Below, piece by piece: positions 38,065-48,846 of a stretch of DNA of 64,000 nucleotides (positions are counted from its first letter, which is position 1; each line of letters starts with the position of its first letter). Under the pieces are notes generated by a model. That model saw only the letters and a program-made list of their open reading frames with translations, was not told where the DNA came from and did no database searches. The stretch is from positions 1 through 64,000 of the forward strand of contig NZ_BBXE01000047.1 of NCBI RefSeq assembly GCF_001570565.1, in the 5' to 3' direction. A program made the position numbers and the translations under genes. This DNA comes from Herbidospora yilanensis. GTDB lineage: Bacteria > Actinomycetota > Actinomycetes > Streptosporangiales > Streptosporangiaceae.

Positions 38065-39012
38065 GTGCACGCCCCCCTCCCCGCGGACGACGTCAGCGCC
38101 CCGCGGACGCAGGCCGGCCCCAATCCGCAACACCTGCTGGCGACGCTGCTCGGCGAATACCTCGACTCCTCGGAGGCCGACCTGCCGTCGGCGGCGGTGG
38201 TCGCGATGCTCGCGGAGTTCGGCATCAGCGAGTCGAGCGCGCGGGCCGCGTTGTCGCGGTTGACCAGGCGTGGGCTGATCGCCGTGCGGGGAACGGGACG
38301 GCCGCCGGTCTATCACCTCACGCCGCAGGCGATCGCCCGGCATCGCTCCCGGATGGACCACTTCCTGAGCTTCGGCGCGCGACCGCCCCGGTGGACCGGC
38401 GACTGGGTGACCGTCTCCTTCTCGCTTCCCCAGTCGGGCCAGGCTCCGCGGCACTCGATCCGCAAGGCGCTGGGGGCACTCGGGTTCGCCCGGCTGTACG
38501 ACAGCGTGTGGATCCGGCCCGGCTCCGAGTCCGGCCCGGTGAAACAGGTGATGCACGACATCCTGGACGGCGTCGACGGGGGCCGATGGTCGGTGATGCA
38601 CACCCGGTTCGACGAGGAGGCCGGGCCGCACGGTCCGGCCGCCGCCTATGACCTGGCCGGTCTCGCGTCGGCGTACGAGGCGTTCGTCGCGCGGTACTCC
38701 GGCCTGCGGGTGGCCGTCCGCGAGGGCGAGGTCGACGCCACCCGGGCGCTGGTGGCCCGGACCTCCGTCATGGATTCCTGGCGGAAGTTCCCGGACGTCG
38801 ACCCGGACCTTCCCGAGCATCTGCTGCCCGTGCCGTGGCCACGCCAGGCGGCCAGAGACCTGCTGCTGGAGGTGCATTCCGCTCTCGGCTCGCTCGCCGA
38901 GGCGCGACTCATCGAGATCGCGACCCCTCATTGGCCGGACGCCGCGTCCTGGATCACGCACTTCCAGGCGTCGGAGGACTCCCTTTCGGTTCGGGCCCGC
39001 AGGGATCGCTGA
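38065..39012 (+). CDS. PaaX-family transcriptional regulator
   Basis: The protein of about 315 residues has an N-terminal winged helix (PSAAVVAMLAEFGISESSARAALSRLTRRGLIAVRGTGRPPVYHLTPQA), the PaaX central domain (WTGDWVTVSFSLPQSGQAPRHSIRKALGALGFARLYDSVWIRPG) and the C-terminal domain ending PVPWPRQAARDLLLEVHSAL. PaaX proteins sense aryl-CoA esters. GTG 38065 is chosen; GTG 38047 with a GGGGGTGG upstream is possible. It precedes the esterase-CBM2 gene by 170 bases. Its effector is not known. Confidence 0.85.
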   Translation: MHAPLPADDVSAPRTQAGPNPQHLLATLLGEYLDSSEADLPSAAVVAMLAEFGISESSARAALSRLTRRGLIAVRGTGRPPVYHLTPQAIARHRSRMDHFLSFGARPPRWTGDWVTVSFSLPQSGQAPRHSIRKALGALGFARLYDSVWIRPGSESGPVKQVMHDILDGVDGGRWSVMHTRFDEEAGPHGPAAAYDLAGLASAYEAFVARYSGLRVAVREGEVDATRALVARTSVMDSWRKFPDVDPDLPEHLLPVPWPRQAARDLLLEVHSALGSLAEARLIEIATPHWPDAASWITHFQASEDSLSVRARRDR

Positions 39013-39110
39013 AGGAAACTTTCACTCTCTGATCTGCACCGGGGCCGGGCCCGGATCCCACTGTTCCAGGGGCGTTCCCGGTCTGCGCGCCGCACCTGTC
39101 AATCGGCCCA

Positions 39111-39157
39111 GTGCAGTTGTTTGACACTTTTTATCACCGCAGTGACAGTAACTGCAC
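39111..39157 (+). promoter_or_regulatory. Promoter with nested inverted repeat before the esterase-CBM2 gene
   Basis: TTGACA at 39121-39126 is a consensus -35; GACAGT at 39144-39149 is a weak -10 with a 17-base spacer. The pair is bracketed by GTGCAGTT (39111-39118) and its exact complement AACTGCAC (39150-39157), a likely repressor site spanning the promoter. Confidence 0.5.
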
Positions 39158-39182
39158 GTCGCGAACGCCTTCGGAGGGTGAA

Positions 39183-40391
39183 GTGAGGAAACGCACGATC
39201 ATCAGCGCGGGATTGGCCGCGGTCGTCCCGTTATTGGCAGGAATAGTGGCGCTCACCGTGTCGCCGGTCGCCGCGGCGGTCGGCGGTTCGGGCCCGTACC
39301 CCGCCGATTGGGACGGCAGCCTGCAGAACCACACCGTCTACCGGCCCGTCACCATCCCGTCCCAGCGACTCCCTATATACGTGTGGGGCAACGGCGGTTG
39401 CTCCGCCAACGGGTTGTCGCAGGCGAACTTCCTGCGTGAGATCGCCTCGCACGGATTCCTGGTCATCGCCAACGGCAGCCCGAACGGCTCCGGCTCGACG
39501 ACCTCCCAGATGCTCACCCAGTCGATCGACTGGGCGGTCTCGGAGAACGGCCGCCAGGGGAGCGTCCTCTACAACAGGCTCGACACCGGCAAGATCGCGG
39601 TCGGCGGGTTCTCCTGCGGAGGGCTGGAGGCCTACGCCGTCTCCAACGACCCGCGCATCTCCACGACCACCATCTTCAGCAGCGGGTTGCTGAACGACGG
39701 CGACGACTACCAGCTCCGGCGGCTGACGAAGCCGATCGCCTACTTCATCGGCGGGACCAGCGACATCGCCTACCCGAACGCCATCGACGACTGGGGCAAG
39801 CTGCCTTCGGGACTGCCCGCGTTCATGGGCAACCTGAACGTCGGCCACGGCGGCACCTACGGCCAGACCAACGGCGGCGAGTTCGGCCGGGTGGCGGTGT
39901 TGTGGCTGAAGTGGCGGCTGAAGGGCGACACGACGGCCGGCGGCGCCTTCGTCGGCGACAACTGCGGTCTGTGCAACACGCAGTGGCAGATCCAGCGGAA
40001 GAACCTCACGCTCGACGGCACCCCTTCCCCGTCGCCCAGCCCGTCGCCCAGTCCCTCGCCCAGCCCGAGCCCCAGTCCCAGCCCGTCACCCGGGACTCAG
40101 GGTTGTTCGGCGACCTACACCGTGCAGGACCAGTGGGGCGGCGGGTTCGTCTCGTCCATCAACGTCACCGCGGGCAGCGCCGCGATCAACGGCTGGAGGT
40201 TGGCCCTGACCCTGCCCTCCGGTGCGACGATCACCTCGTTGTGGAACGGCGTCAACTCCGGCACCAGCGGATCCGTGACCGTCACCAACCAGAGCTACAA
40301 CGGGCGACTGGCAGCCGGGCAGAGTGCCACCCTCGGTTTCCAGGGCACCGGAACCGGCGCGGGGGCCACTGTCACCTGCACCGCCACCTGA
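39183..40391 (+). CDS. Secreted alpha/beta hydrolase with C-terminal CBM2
   Basis: The 402-residue exported enzyme has a signal peptide to about Ala35. Its hydrolase domain (to about residue 275) has an oxyanion-type IYVWGNGGC strand and a nucleophile elbow GGFSCGG (Ser144); the later FIGGTSD and VGHGG carry the probable Asp and His. A Ser-Pro linker of about ten repeats follows. Then comes CBM2 (CSATYTVQDQWGGGFVSSINVTAGSAAINGWRLAL...). The substrate is probably a plant-wall ester; the catalytic family is not certain. GTG 39183 follows GGAGGG. Codon 17 is a rare TTA. A hairpin terminator follows. Confidence 0.85.
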   Translation: MRKRTIISAGLAAVVPLLAGIVALTVSPVAAAVGGSGPYPADWDGSLQNHTVYRPVTIPSQRLPIYVWGNGGCSANGLSQANFLREIASHGFLVIANGSPNGSGSTTSQMLTQSIDWAVSENGRQGSVLYNRLDTGKIAVGGFSCGGLEAYAVSNDPRISTTTIFSSGLLNDGDDYQLRRLTKPIAYFIGGTSDIAYPNAIDDWGKLPSGLPAFMGNLNVGHGGTYGQTNGGEFGRVAVLWLKWRLKGDTTAGGAFVGDNCGLCNTQWQIQRKNLTLDGTPSPSPSPSPSPSPSPSPSPSPSPGTQGCSATYTVQDQWGGGFVSSINVTAGSAAINGWRLALTLPSGATITSLWNGVNSGTSGSVTVTNQSYNGRLAAGQSATLGFQGTGTGAGATVTCTAT

Positions 40392-40406
40392 CATAGGCGT
40401 CACCAG

Positions 40407-40434
40407 CCCGTGGCCGGATCGGCCACGGGTCTTT
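40407..40434 (+). terminator. Rho-independent-type terminator after the esterase-CBM2 gene
   Basis: CCCGTGGCC (40407-40415) pairs perfectly with GGCCACGGG (40421-40429) around a 5-base loop and is followed by TCTTT. It lies 16 bases after the stop. Confidence 0.8.
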
Positions 40435-40480
40435 GGTGTACGCCGATACGTGACTCTCCGGAATCAAGTGAATACGATTC

Positions 40481-40861
40481 GTGCTCATGCGTGCCTTCTT
40501 CGCCGCGGCCGTCGTGGCCGTCCCGCTGTTCGCCGCCCACCCGGCCGTGGCCGAAACGCCCGTCGGAGCCCTGATCCTCACCATGACCGTCGACGGCGGA
40601 GCGCCGACGGCCGCCAAGCTCTTCTGCGATCCGGACGGAGGCACGCACACCACTCCCACGCAGGCCTGCGACCTGCTCCGGCCGGTGCGGGGCGACCTCG
40701 GCAGGCTGACGCACGGACCCGGCCAGATCTGCACCAAGGAATACCTCCCGCACCGGGTCACGGCCGTCGGCGTCTGGGAGGGCAAGCCGATCCGCTACGC
40801 CAGGACCTTCGGGAACCGATGCGAGATGATCGCGGCGACGGGGGCCGTCTTCACCTTCTGA
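40481..40861 (+). CDS. Subtilisin-inhibitor-like (SSI) secreted protease inhibitor
   Basis: The 126-residue protein has a signal peptide ending in AHPAVA. The mature SSI fold shows the family blocks: LILTMTVDGG, LFCDPDGGTHTTPTQACDLLRPVRGDL, CTKEYLPHRVTAVGVWEGKPIRYARTFGNRCEM and a final VFTF. Four Cys make two disulfides; the reactive bond should lie in the ICTKEYLP loop. Its role is to block extracellular serine proteases, which could protect the secreted hydrolases encoded around it. Start is GTG 40481 or ATG 40487. Confidence 0.88.
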   Translation: MLMRAFFAAAVVAVPLFAAHPAVAETPVGALILTMTVDGGAPTAAKLFCDPDGGTHTTPTQACDLLRPVRGDLGRLTHGPGQICTKEYLPHRVTAVGVWEGKPIRYARTFGNRCEMIAATGAVFTF

Positions 40862-40868
40862 GGCGCGT

Positions 40869-41882
40869 TCAGCGGCGGCGGAGGCGGGCGTGCCGCAGGG
40901 CGGGCGGGGTGGTCTCGTAGTTGTCCCTGGGGTCGAGGTCGGTTCCCGGCGGGACGATGGCGTCGACGCGGTCGAGGATGTCGCCGGTCAGGTCGACCTC
41001 GGCGCCGGGCAGCAGCCCGTCGAGCTGGTCGGCGGTGCGCGGGCCGATCAGCACGGACGTGACGGCCGGGTGTGCCCGCGCGAAGGCGACCGCGAGTTGC
41101 GGCAGGGTCAGCCCGGCCTCGGCGGCGAGGTCGGTCAGTTCGGCGAGCGCGGCGGCCTTGAGCGCGCCGGCCGGGGTCGCCGGGTCATACCGGCCCGGCA
41201 GCAGTGAGGCGCGGTGGCCGGTCGCCAGGTCGGCGCGGCCGGAGAGCCAGCCGCCGTTGAGCGGGCTGAACGTCAGGACGCCCATGCCGTGGCGGTGGGC
41301 GGTCGGGAACACGGCCGCCTCGGGCTTGCGGGTGAAGACGGAGTACATCGACTGCTCGGTCAGGAACCGGTGGCCGCCCGTGCGCTGGGCGGCCCACTGC
41401 GCCTCGGTGATCAGCTCGGCGGGGAACATGGAGGAGCCGAAGGCGCGGATCTTGCCGGCGCGGACGAGGTCGGTCAGGGCCGAGAGCGTCTCGCCGACGT
41501 CGGTCTCGTGGTCGGGGCGGTGCATCTGGTAGAGGTCGATGTGGTCGACGTCGAGGCGGCGCAGGCTGTCGTCGACCGCCCTGACGATCCACCTGCGGGA
41601 ACCACCCCGCCGGTTGGGGTCTTCGCCCATCGGCAGCCCGAACTTGGTGGCGATCACCACGTCGTCGCGGCGGCCCTTCACGGCCTTGGCGACGATCTCC
41701 TCACACTCGCCGTGGGAGTAGACGTCGGCGGTGTCGATCACGTTGACGCCCGCGTCGAGCGCGCGGTGGATGACGTGGATCGCGTCGTCGTGGTCGCGGT
41801 TGCCCATGCTGCCGAACATCATCGCGCCGAGGGACAACTCGCTGACGGACATCCCGGTCGCGCCGAGAGTTCTGCGTTTCAT
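40869..41882 (-). CDS. Aldo/keto reductase
   Basis: The 337-residue TIM-barrel NADPH oxidoreductase has the catalytic tetrad visible in VIDTADVYSHGECEEIV (Asp, Tyr), VVIATKFGLPMG (Lys) and LYQMHRPD (His). A cofactor-binding SVLIGPRTADQLDG lies near the C-terminus. It is divergent from an AraC gene across a 94-base gap with an inverted repeat, so it is the likely target of that regulator. The substrate (sugar or aldehyde) is not predictable. Confidence 0.9.
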   Translation of the reverse strand: MKRRTLGATGMSVSELSLGAMMFGSMGNRDHDDAIHVIHRALDAGVNVIDTADVYSHGECEEIVAKAVKGRRDDVVIATKFGLPMGEDPNRRGGSRRWIVRAVDDSLRRLDVDHIDLYQMHRPDHETDVGETLSALTDLVRAGKIRAFGSSMFPAELITEAQWAAQRTGGHRFLTEQSMYSVFTRKPEAAVFPTAHRHGMGVLTFSPLNGGWLSGRADLATGHRASLLPGRYDPATPAGALKAAALAELTDLAAEAGLTLPQLAVAFARAHPAVTSVLIGPRTADQLDGLLPGAEVDLTGDILDRVDAIVPPGTDLDPRDNYETTPPALRHARLRRR

Positions 41883-41949
41883 GTGGTCAGTCCACCAAGC
41901 CGGGCGGTCGGGCCGTGAGCCCGATCCTGCCGCCGCCTTGCCCGATCCT

Positions 41950-41968
41950 GTCAACGAGGGTGGTTGAC
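41950..41968. promoter_or_regulatory. Inverted repeat in AKR-AraC divergent promoter region
   Basis: GTCAAC-GAGGGTG-GTTGAC is a perfect 6-base inverted repeat with a 7-base spacer, placed 8 bases before the araC start. It could be the regulator's own site. Confidence 0.45.
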
Positions 41969-41976
41969 TGGCGCGC

Positions 41977-42861
41977 ATGGAGCTCCTGGACGAGATGCGG
42001 CGGCTGATCATCCGCCACACCGCCGGCGACCGTCAGAGGACGATCACGGGCGGGGTCACCATCGCGTCCGTGGCGTGTCCGACCCCGCCGGTCGCCACGG
42101 TCTCCGAGCCGTCGCTCGCGATCGTCGCGCAGGGCGTCAAGCGCACGGTGCTCAACGGCGTCCCGTACGACTATCGCGCCGGGCAGTACGTCGTCGTGTC
42201 GGTCGACCTCCCGGTGATCGGCCAGGCGCTGGAGGCGAGCCCGGACGAGCCGTTCGTGGTCTTCAGCATGGCGCTGAGCCCGGCCGTCGTCGCGCCGCTG
42301 CTGCTGGAGGTCGCCGTGACCGGGCCGCCCCCGGCCTTCACCGGGCTGGCGGTGAGCGACGCGACACCGGAGTTGCTGGATCCGGTCGTACGCCTGCTGC
42401 GCGTCGCCGACCGGCCCGACGACCTGCGGGTGCTCGCGCCCGGATACCAGCGGGAGATCCTCTGGTGGCTCCTCAGCGGCGACCAGGGCGCGCTCGTGCG
42501 GCAGATCGGTCTCGTCGACGGCAACCTCGCGCTCATCTCGCGGGGCATCCGCTGGATCCGCGAGCACTACCGGGAGCATCTCGTCGTCGCCGACCTGGCC
42601 GGGTTGTGCGGGATGAGCGCGTCGTCCTTCCACCGGCACTTCCGCGCGGCGACGTCGATGACGCCGGTCCAGTTCCAGAAGCAGATCCGGCTCCAGGCGG
42701 CCCGCACCCTGCTCATGACCAGATCGGGGAACGTCGCGGAGGTCGGTTACTTCGTCGGTTACGAGAGCCCGTCGCAGTTCGGCCGCGAATACCGCAAGGC
42801 GTTCGGCGCCTCCCCCGGCCGGGACGCCGCGCGACTGGCGGCCGTGGCGCGGAACCGGTGA
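41977..42861 (+). CDS. AraC-family regulator with AraC_N domain
   Basis: The 294-residue protein has an N-terminal cupin-like domain (PSLAIVAQGVKRTVLNGVPYDYRAGQYVVVSVDLPV) of the AraC_N type. A double helix-turn-helix follows: HLVVADLAGLCGMSASSFHRHFRAATSMTPVQFQKQIRLQAAR, then GNVAEVGYFVGYESPSQFGREYRKAFGASPGRD. It is intact and probably controls the adjacent aldo/keto reductase. Confidence 0.9.
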   Translation: MELLDEMRRLIIRHTAGDRQRTITGGVTIASVACPTPPVATVSEPSLAIVAQGVKRTVLNGVPYDYRAGQYVVVSVDLPVIGQALEASPDEPFVVFSMALSPAVVAPLLLEVAVTGPPPAFTGLAVSDATPELLDPVVRLLRVADRPDDLRVLAPGYQREILWWLLSGDQGALVRQIGLVDGNLALISRGIRWIREHYREHLVVADLAGLCGMSASSFHRHFRAATSMTPVQFQKQIRLQAARTLLMTRSGNVAEVGYFVGYESPSQFGREYRKAFGASPGRDAARLAAVARNR

Positions 42862-42874
42862 CGGGCTGCCGTCC

Positions 42875-42893
42875 GGCGTGAAAGTTTCACGCC
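42875..42893. promoter_or_regulatory. Perfect palindrome GGCGTGAAA-G-TTTCACGCC
   Basis: The inverted repeat with a one-base centre lies 13 bases after the araC stop, between convergent genes. The tight centre makes a poor terminator loop. Its minus-strand core GAAACTTTCAC recurs at 39015-39025, just after the paaX stop. It resembles operator boxes described for streptomycete xylanase genes. Confidence 0.4.
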
Positions 42894-42999
42894 GGGCGCT
42901 GGACGCGGCGCGTGGACCAGACCACTCGGGCCTGCTCCGGCGAGCGGTGGAACTGGAGCCGTACGATTCGGTGTCCGCAGCGCTGCTCGGACCGATCGG

Positions 43000-43407
43000 T
43001 CAGGGGGCGGGCGCGGAGAACAGCTTGATCACGGGCGGGGTGAACCCGGTGTCGTGATCGTCGTACCAGGTGGGGTTCCAGTAGAGCGCCGTCACGGCGA
43101 CGTAACCGACGAGCACCGCCTGCGCGACCGCCGGCCACTTCCCCTGCCGTCTGGCCAGGAACAGCAGATTGACCAAGAGGACCGCCGCCAGGGCGAAGGC
43201 GGGGTAGGCCCCGAGCAGCCGCCTGCGCATCTCGTCCAGGTACTGCTCGCGGGTGGGGTCGCCGAGCCCTCGGATGACGCTGTCGCCGTCGCCGAACAGC
43301 GTGTTGCGCTTCACCTCGTCGAGGTGCCAGAACATGCCGCCGATCACGGCCACGTCGAGCACGGCGATCAGGGCGATGATCAGGATCGTGCGGAGAGTCG
43401 GGCGCAT
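43000..43407 (-). CDS. Small membrane protein of unknown function
   Basis: The 135-residue protein has an N-terminal helix (TILIIALIAVLDVAVIGGMFWHL), a charged extracellular loop (GDSVIRGLGDPTREQYLDEMRRRLL) and two or three more helices (YPAFALAAVLLVNLLFLA and AVAQAVLVGYVAVTALYW). No family is recognised. It stands alone. Confidence 0.6.
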   Translation of the reverse strand: MRPTLRTILIIALIAVLDVAVIGGMFWHLDEVKRNTLFGDGDSVIRGLGDPTREQYLDEMRRRLLGAYPAFALAAVLLVNLLFLARRQGKWPAVAQAVLVGYVAVTALYWNPTWYDDHDTGFTPPVIKLFSAPAP

Positions 43408-43539
43408 CCGACGGTTCCTTTCGTGGACGTCGTCCGGGCGTCGCCCTGCCTCCGGGAAGGGGGCAGAGCGACGGACACGGGGACCCAGGAGTGTGGTGCC
43501 ACCCAGGCCCTACGACGTCGCGCCGGACAGGCTCGGCCC

Positions 43540-43553
43540 TGTTAGCGCTATCA
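43540..43553. promoter_or_regulatory. LacI-type operator candidate upstream of the xylanase operon
   Basis: TGTTAGCGCTATCA is a near-perfect palindrome with one mismatched pair, centred on the CG step typical of LacI-family sites. Similar sequences occur at 53630 (TGTTAACGCTCACA) and 58663 (TGTTAGCGTTAACG). Confidence 0.5.
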
Positions 43554-43826
43554 CATCGTAGTGCGACCTCCCTTCGGCGTCCCGGCGTCGGTGGTGCTGG
43601 CGGTGAGTAAATACAGCGGGTGGGACGGCGTCAAGGGGCGTCGGGGGCGGTTCCGGCGCGGCGTCACCCGCTGACAAGCCGTTTCGGTGTCCGTAATTTA
43701 CGGCGTGAGCATGAAACTTGCAGCTTTCCGGTGCCGGTAAATTTTCGTCGCCCGCCTGCGTCGCGCTGCCTCGTCGATCCCTGTCCGCGGGCACGGGGGC
43801 GATATCAGGCCAGGATGCATGGCTGC

Positions 43827-43875
43827 CGAAAATTTCGCTCCGGTGTTGACATGTTTCGGTTGGGTTTCCACACTA
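43827..43875 (+). promoter_or_regulatory. Candidate xylanase promoter with CGAAAATTTCG box
   Basis: The perfect palindrome CGAAAATTTCG (43827-43837) lies 8 bases ahead of TTGACA (43846-43851). A weak -10 CACACT (43869-43874) is 17 bases further. The box resembles the CGAAACTTTCG elements I recall from streptomycete xylanase promoters. Confidence 0.45.
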
Positions 43876-43932
43876 AGTCTCCGAGGCGGTCGGCCCAGCC
43901 TGATGTGGTGATCAGAGGGCCGCCGGTCATGA

Positions 43933-46838
<2,906 letters not shown>

Positions 46839-46846
46839 GTCCACCA

Positions 46847-46884
46847 CCGGGTCTGGGTGATTTCGGGCGATCACCCAGGCCCGG
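46847..46884. terminator. Bidirectional hairpin between xylanase operon and marR
   Basis: A 15-base stem, 46847-46861 with 46870-46884 (one G-T pair), encloses an 8-base loop. It ends the plus-strand operon nine bases after its stop and overlaps the 3' end of the convergent marR gene. Confidence 0.7.
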
Positions 46885-47302
46885 GCGGGTGCAGCGCACG
46901 GGTGCACCACGTCAGGGCCTCCAGCAACGTGACGCGTGTGCTGTCGTCGAGGCCGGCCAGCATGTCGTCTTCGATGCCGTCGAGCGCCCGGTCGCACCTC
47001 CGCAGCGCCGCCCGGCCCTGGCGCGACAGACGGACACGCAGGATCCGCCCGCCGTCAGGATGGGCGTCGCGGTGGATGAGACCGCGTTTCTCCAGGTCGC
47101 GGACGACCAGGTGCATCGCCTGCGGGGTGACGAAGGCGATCCGGGCCAGTTCGGCCGACGACAGGTCGTCGCGTACACGAAGTTCGCTGAGCGCCATGTA
47201 TTCGGTCGTCGTGACGCCGTGGAGCGCGAGGGCCTCGTCGAGCCGGGCGCGGATGCGGCGCTCCAGCCGGTAGACCAGATAGCTCAGCCTGGGCGGGTTC
47301 AC
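46871..47302 (-). CDS. MarR-family regulator
   Basis: The 143-residue winged-helix protein: YMALSELRVRDDLSSAELARIAFVTPQAMHLVVRDLEKRGLIHRDAHPDGGRILRVRLSRQGRAALR contains the recognition helix and the DxGGR wing. It is divergent from the esterase-CBM2 gene at 47497, with a perfect ATCAAG palindrome between. MarR proteins commonly sense phenolics, and several control hydroxycinnamate catabolism, which fits the nearby esterases and CoA ligase. The effector is inferred. Confidence 0.88.
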   Translation of the reverse strand: MNPPRLSYLVYRLERRIRARLDEALALHGVTTTEYMALSELRVRDDLSSAELARIAFVTPQAMHLVVRDLEKRGLIHRDAHPDGGRILRVRLSRQGRAALRRCDRALDGIEDDMLAGLDDSTRVTLLEALTWCTRALHPPGPG

Positions 47303-47342
47303 CGCATGACCATAACGGGCGATGTAAGTTTCCGGGCGTGAA

Positions 47343-47359
47343 TATCAAGCTACTTGATA
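47343..47359. promoter_or_regulatory. MarR-type operator
   Basis: TATCAAG-CTA-CTTGATA is a perfect 7-base inverted repeat with a 3-base centre in the divergent marR/esterase region, 41 bases before marR and 138 before the esterase. It has the usual form of MarR sites. Confidence 0.7.
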
Positions 47360-47496
47360 AGCAATGGCCCGATGACCAGCGTGAGCAGCGCATTTCCATG
47401 ATCGCTCGATTGTGATCCTGAACGGGCGACGCTTGACCGGGGTTCCGCGGCGCTCGTATACCGGCTGTCGTCAGGACGTCGACCAGAGGAGGGCCG

Positions 47497-48846
47497 ATGA
47501 AGCGATTGACCGCCGTCGTCGCCGCCGGAGTGGTGTACGCCGCCACGATCCTGGCGGCCGGACAACCCGCGGCCGCCGCGACGCTGACCGAGGTGACCAG
47601 CTTCGGCAGCAACCCCGGCAACCTGCGCATGCACCTGTACGTGCCGGACAACGTACGGCCCAGCCCGGCGATCGTGCTCGCCATGCACGGATGCGGAGGT
47701 TCCGGACCGGGGTTCTACTCCGGCTCGGAGTTCCGGTCGCTCGCCGACCAGTACGGCTTCATCGTCATCTACCCGTCGGCGTCGAAGAAGGGCAACTGCT
47801 TCGACTCGTGGTCGGCGGCCTCGCAGGTGCGCAACGGCGGCAGCGACCCCGTGTCGCTGATGTCGATGGTCACCTACACGCGGCAGCGCCACAACGGCGA
47901 CGCCAACCGTCTCTTCGTCACCGGCAGCTCCGCCGGCGGCATGGAGACCAACATCATGCTCGGCAACTACCCCGACGTGTTCAAGGCCGGAGCGGCGTTC
48001 ATGGGGGTGCCGTTCGCGTGCTTCCCGAACGAGGCCGACTACGTCCCGTCGCCGGGGGTCAGCGACTGCGCCTCCGGGCGCATCAACAAGACGCCGCAGC
48101 AGTGGGGTGACCTGGTCCGGGCCGCCTACCCCGGCTACAGCGGCCCTCGGCCGAGGGTCCAGCTCTGGCACGGCACCAACGACAACCTCGTCTACTACGC
48201 CACCCACCAGCAGGCCATCGACCAGTGGACGAACGTGTTCGGGCTGAGCCAGACGCCCACCGGCAGCGACACCCCGCAGGCCAACTGGAACCGCCGCCGC
48301 TACGCCGACTCGTCCGGCACGGTGCGGGTCGAGGCCTACAGCATCCAGGGCGCCGGGCACAGCCTCCCGAGCAGCGGCATGGCCGCGGCCGCGATCCAGT
48401 TCTTCGGCCTGACCAGTGAGCCGAGCCCGTCCCCATCTCCGTCCCCGTCCCCGTCTCCGTCCCCTTCTCCCTCTCCTTCGCCTTCGCCCAGTCCGTCTCC
48501 GTCGCCCAGCCCGTCGCCGAACCCCGGTTCCGGGTGCCGGGTCACCTACGTGCCGAACACGTGGAACAACGGGTTCACCGCCGAGGTCAGCGTCACGAAC
48601 ACCGGCACGACGCCCGTCAACGGCTGGACCGTCACCTGGTCGTGGCCGGGCGACCAGCGGGTCACCAACGCGTGGAACGCCACCGTGACCCAGTCGGGCA
48701 CGCAGGTCACCGCGCGCAACGTCGCCTACAACGGCGCCATCGCGCCGCAGGGCCGGGCCGGCTTCGGCGTCCAGGGCACCCACAGCGGCACCAACGGGAA
48801 CCCGGCCGGGTTCGCGCTCAACGGCACGGCCTGCGTCATGGGATGA
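47497..48846 (+). CDS. Secreted CE1-type esterase with CBM2
   Basis: The 449-residue enzyme is closely related in its catalytic part to the 45507 esterase (NPGNLRMHLYVPDNVRPSPAIVLAMHGC, then SEFRSLADQYGFIVIYP). Its nucleophile is Ser145 in GSSAGGME; WHGTNDNLVYY and IQGAGHSLP supply Asp and His. It carries a CBM2 after a Ser-Pro linker of about 20 repeats. Thus two paralogous esterases have swapped binding modules, one CBM13 and one CBM2. The divergent MarR and its operator suggest phenolic induction. The 3' end overlaps the convergent paaX gene by 11 bases. Confidence 0.9.
   Translation: MKRLTAVVAAGVVYAATILAAGQPAAAATLTEVTSFGSNPGNLRMHLYVPDNVRPSPAIVLAMHGCGGSGPGFYSGSEFRSLADQYGFIVIYPSASKKGNCFDSWSAASQVRNGGSDPVSLMSMVTYTRQRHNGDANRLFVTGSSAGGMETNIMLGNYPDVFKAGAAFMGVPFACFPNEADYVPSPGVSDCASGRINKTPQQWGDLVRAAYPGYSGPRPRVQLWHGTNDNLVYYATHQQAIDQWTNVFGLSQTPTGSDTPQANWNRRRYADSSGTVRVEAYSIQGAGHSLPSSGMAAAAIQFFGLTSEPSPSPSPSPSPSPSPSPSPSPSPSPSPSPSPSPNPGSGCRVTYVPNTWNNGFTAEVSVTNTGTTPVNGWTVTWSWPGDQRVTNAWNATVTQSGTQVTARNVAYNGAIAPQGRAGFGVQGTHSGTNGNPAGFALNGTACVMG

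Noticed and set aside
40021-40092. Tandem Ser-Pro codon repeats, considered as a CRISPR or satellite repeat
   Set aside because: The repeats are in frame inside a secreted enzyme between its catalytic and binding domains, so they encode a flexible linker. The same holds for 48415-48530.
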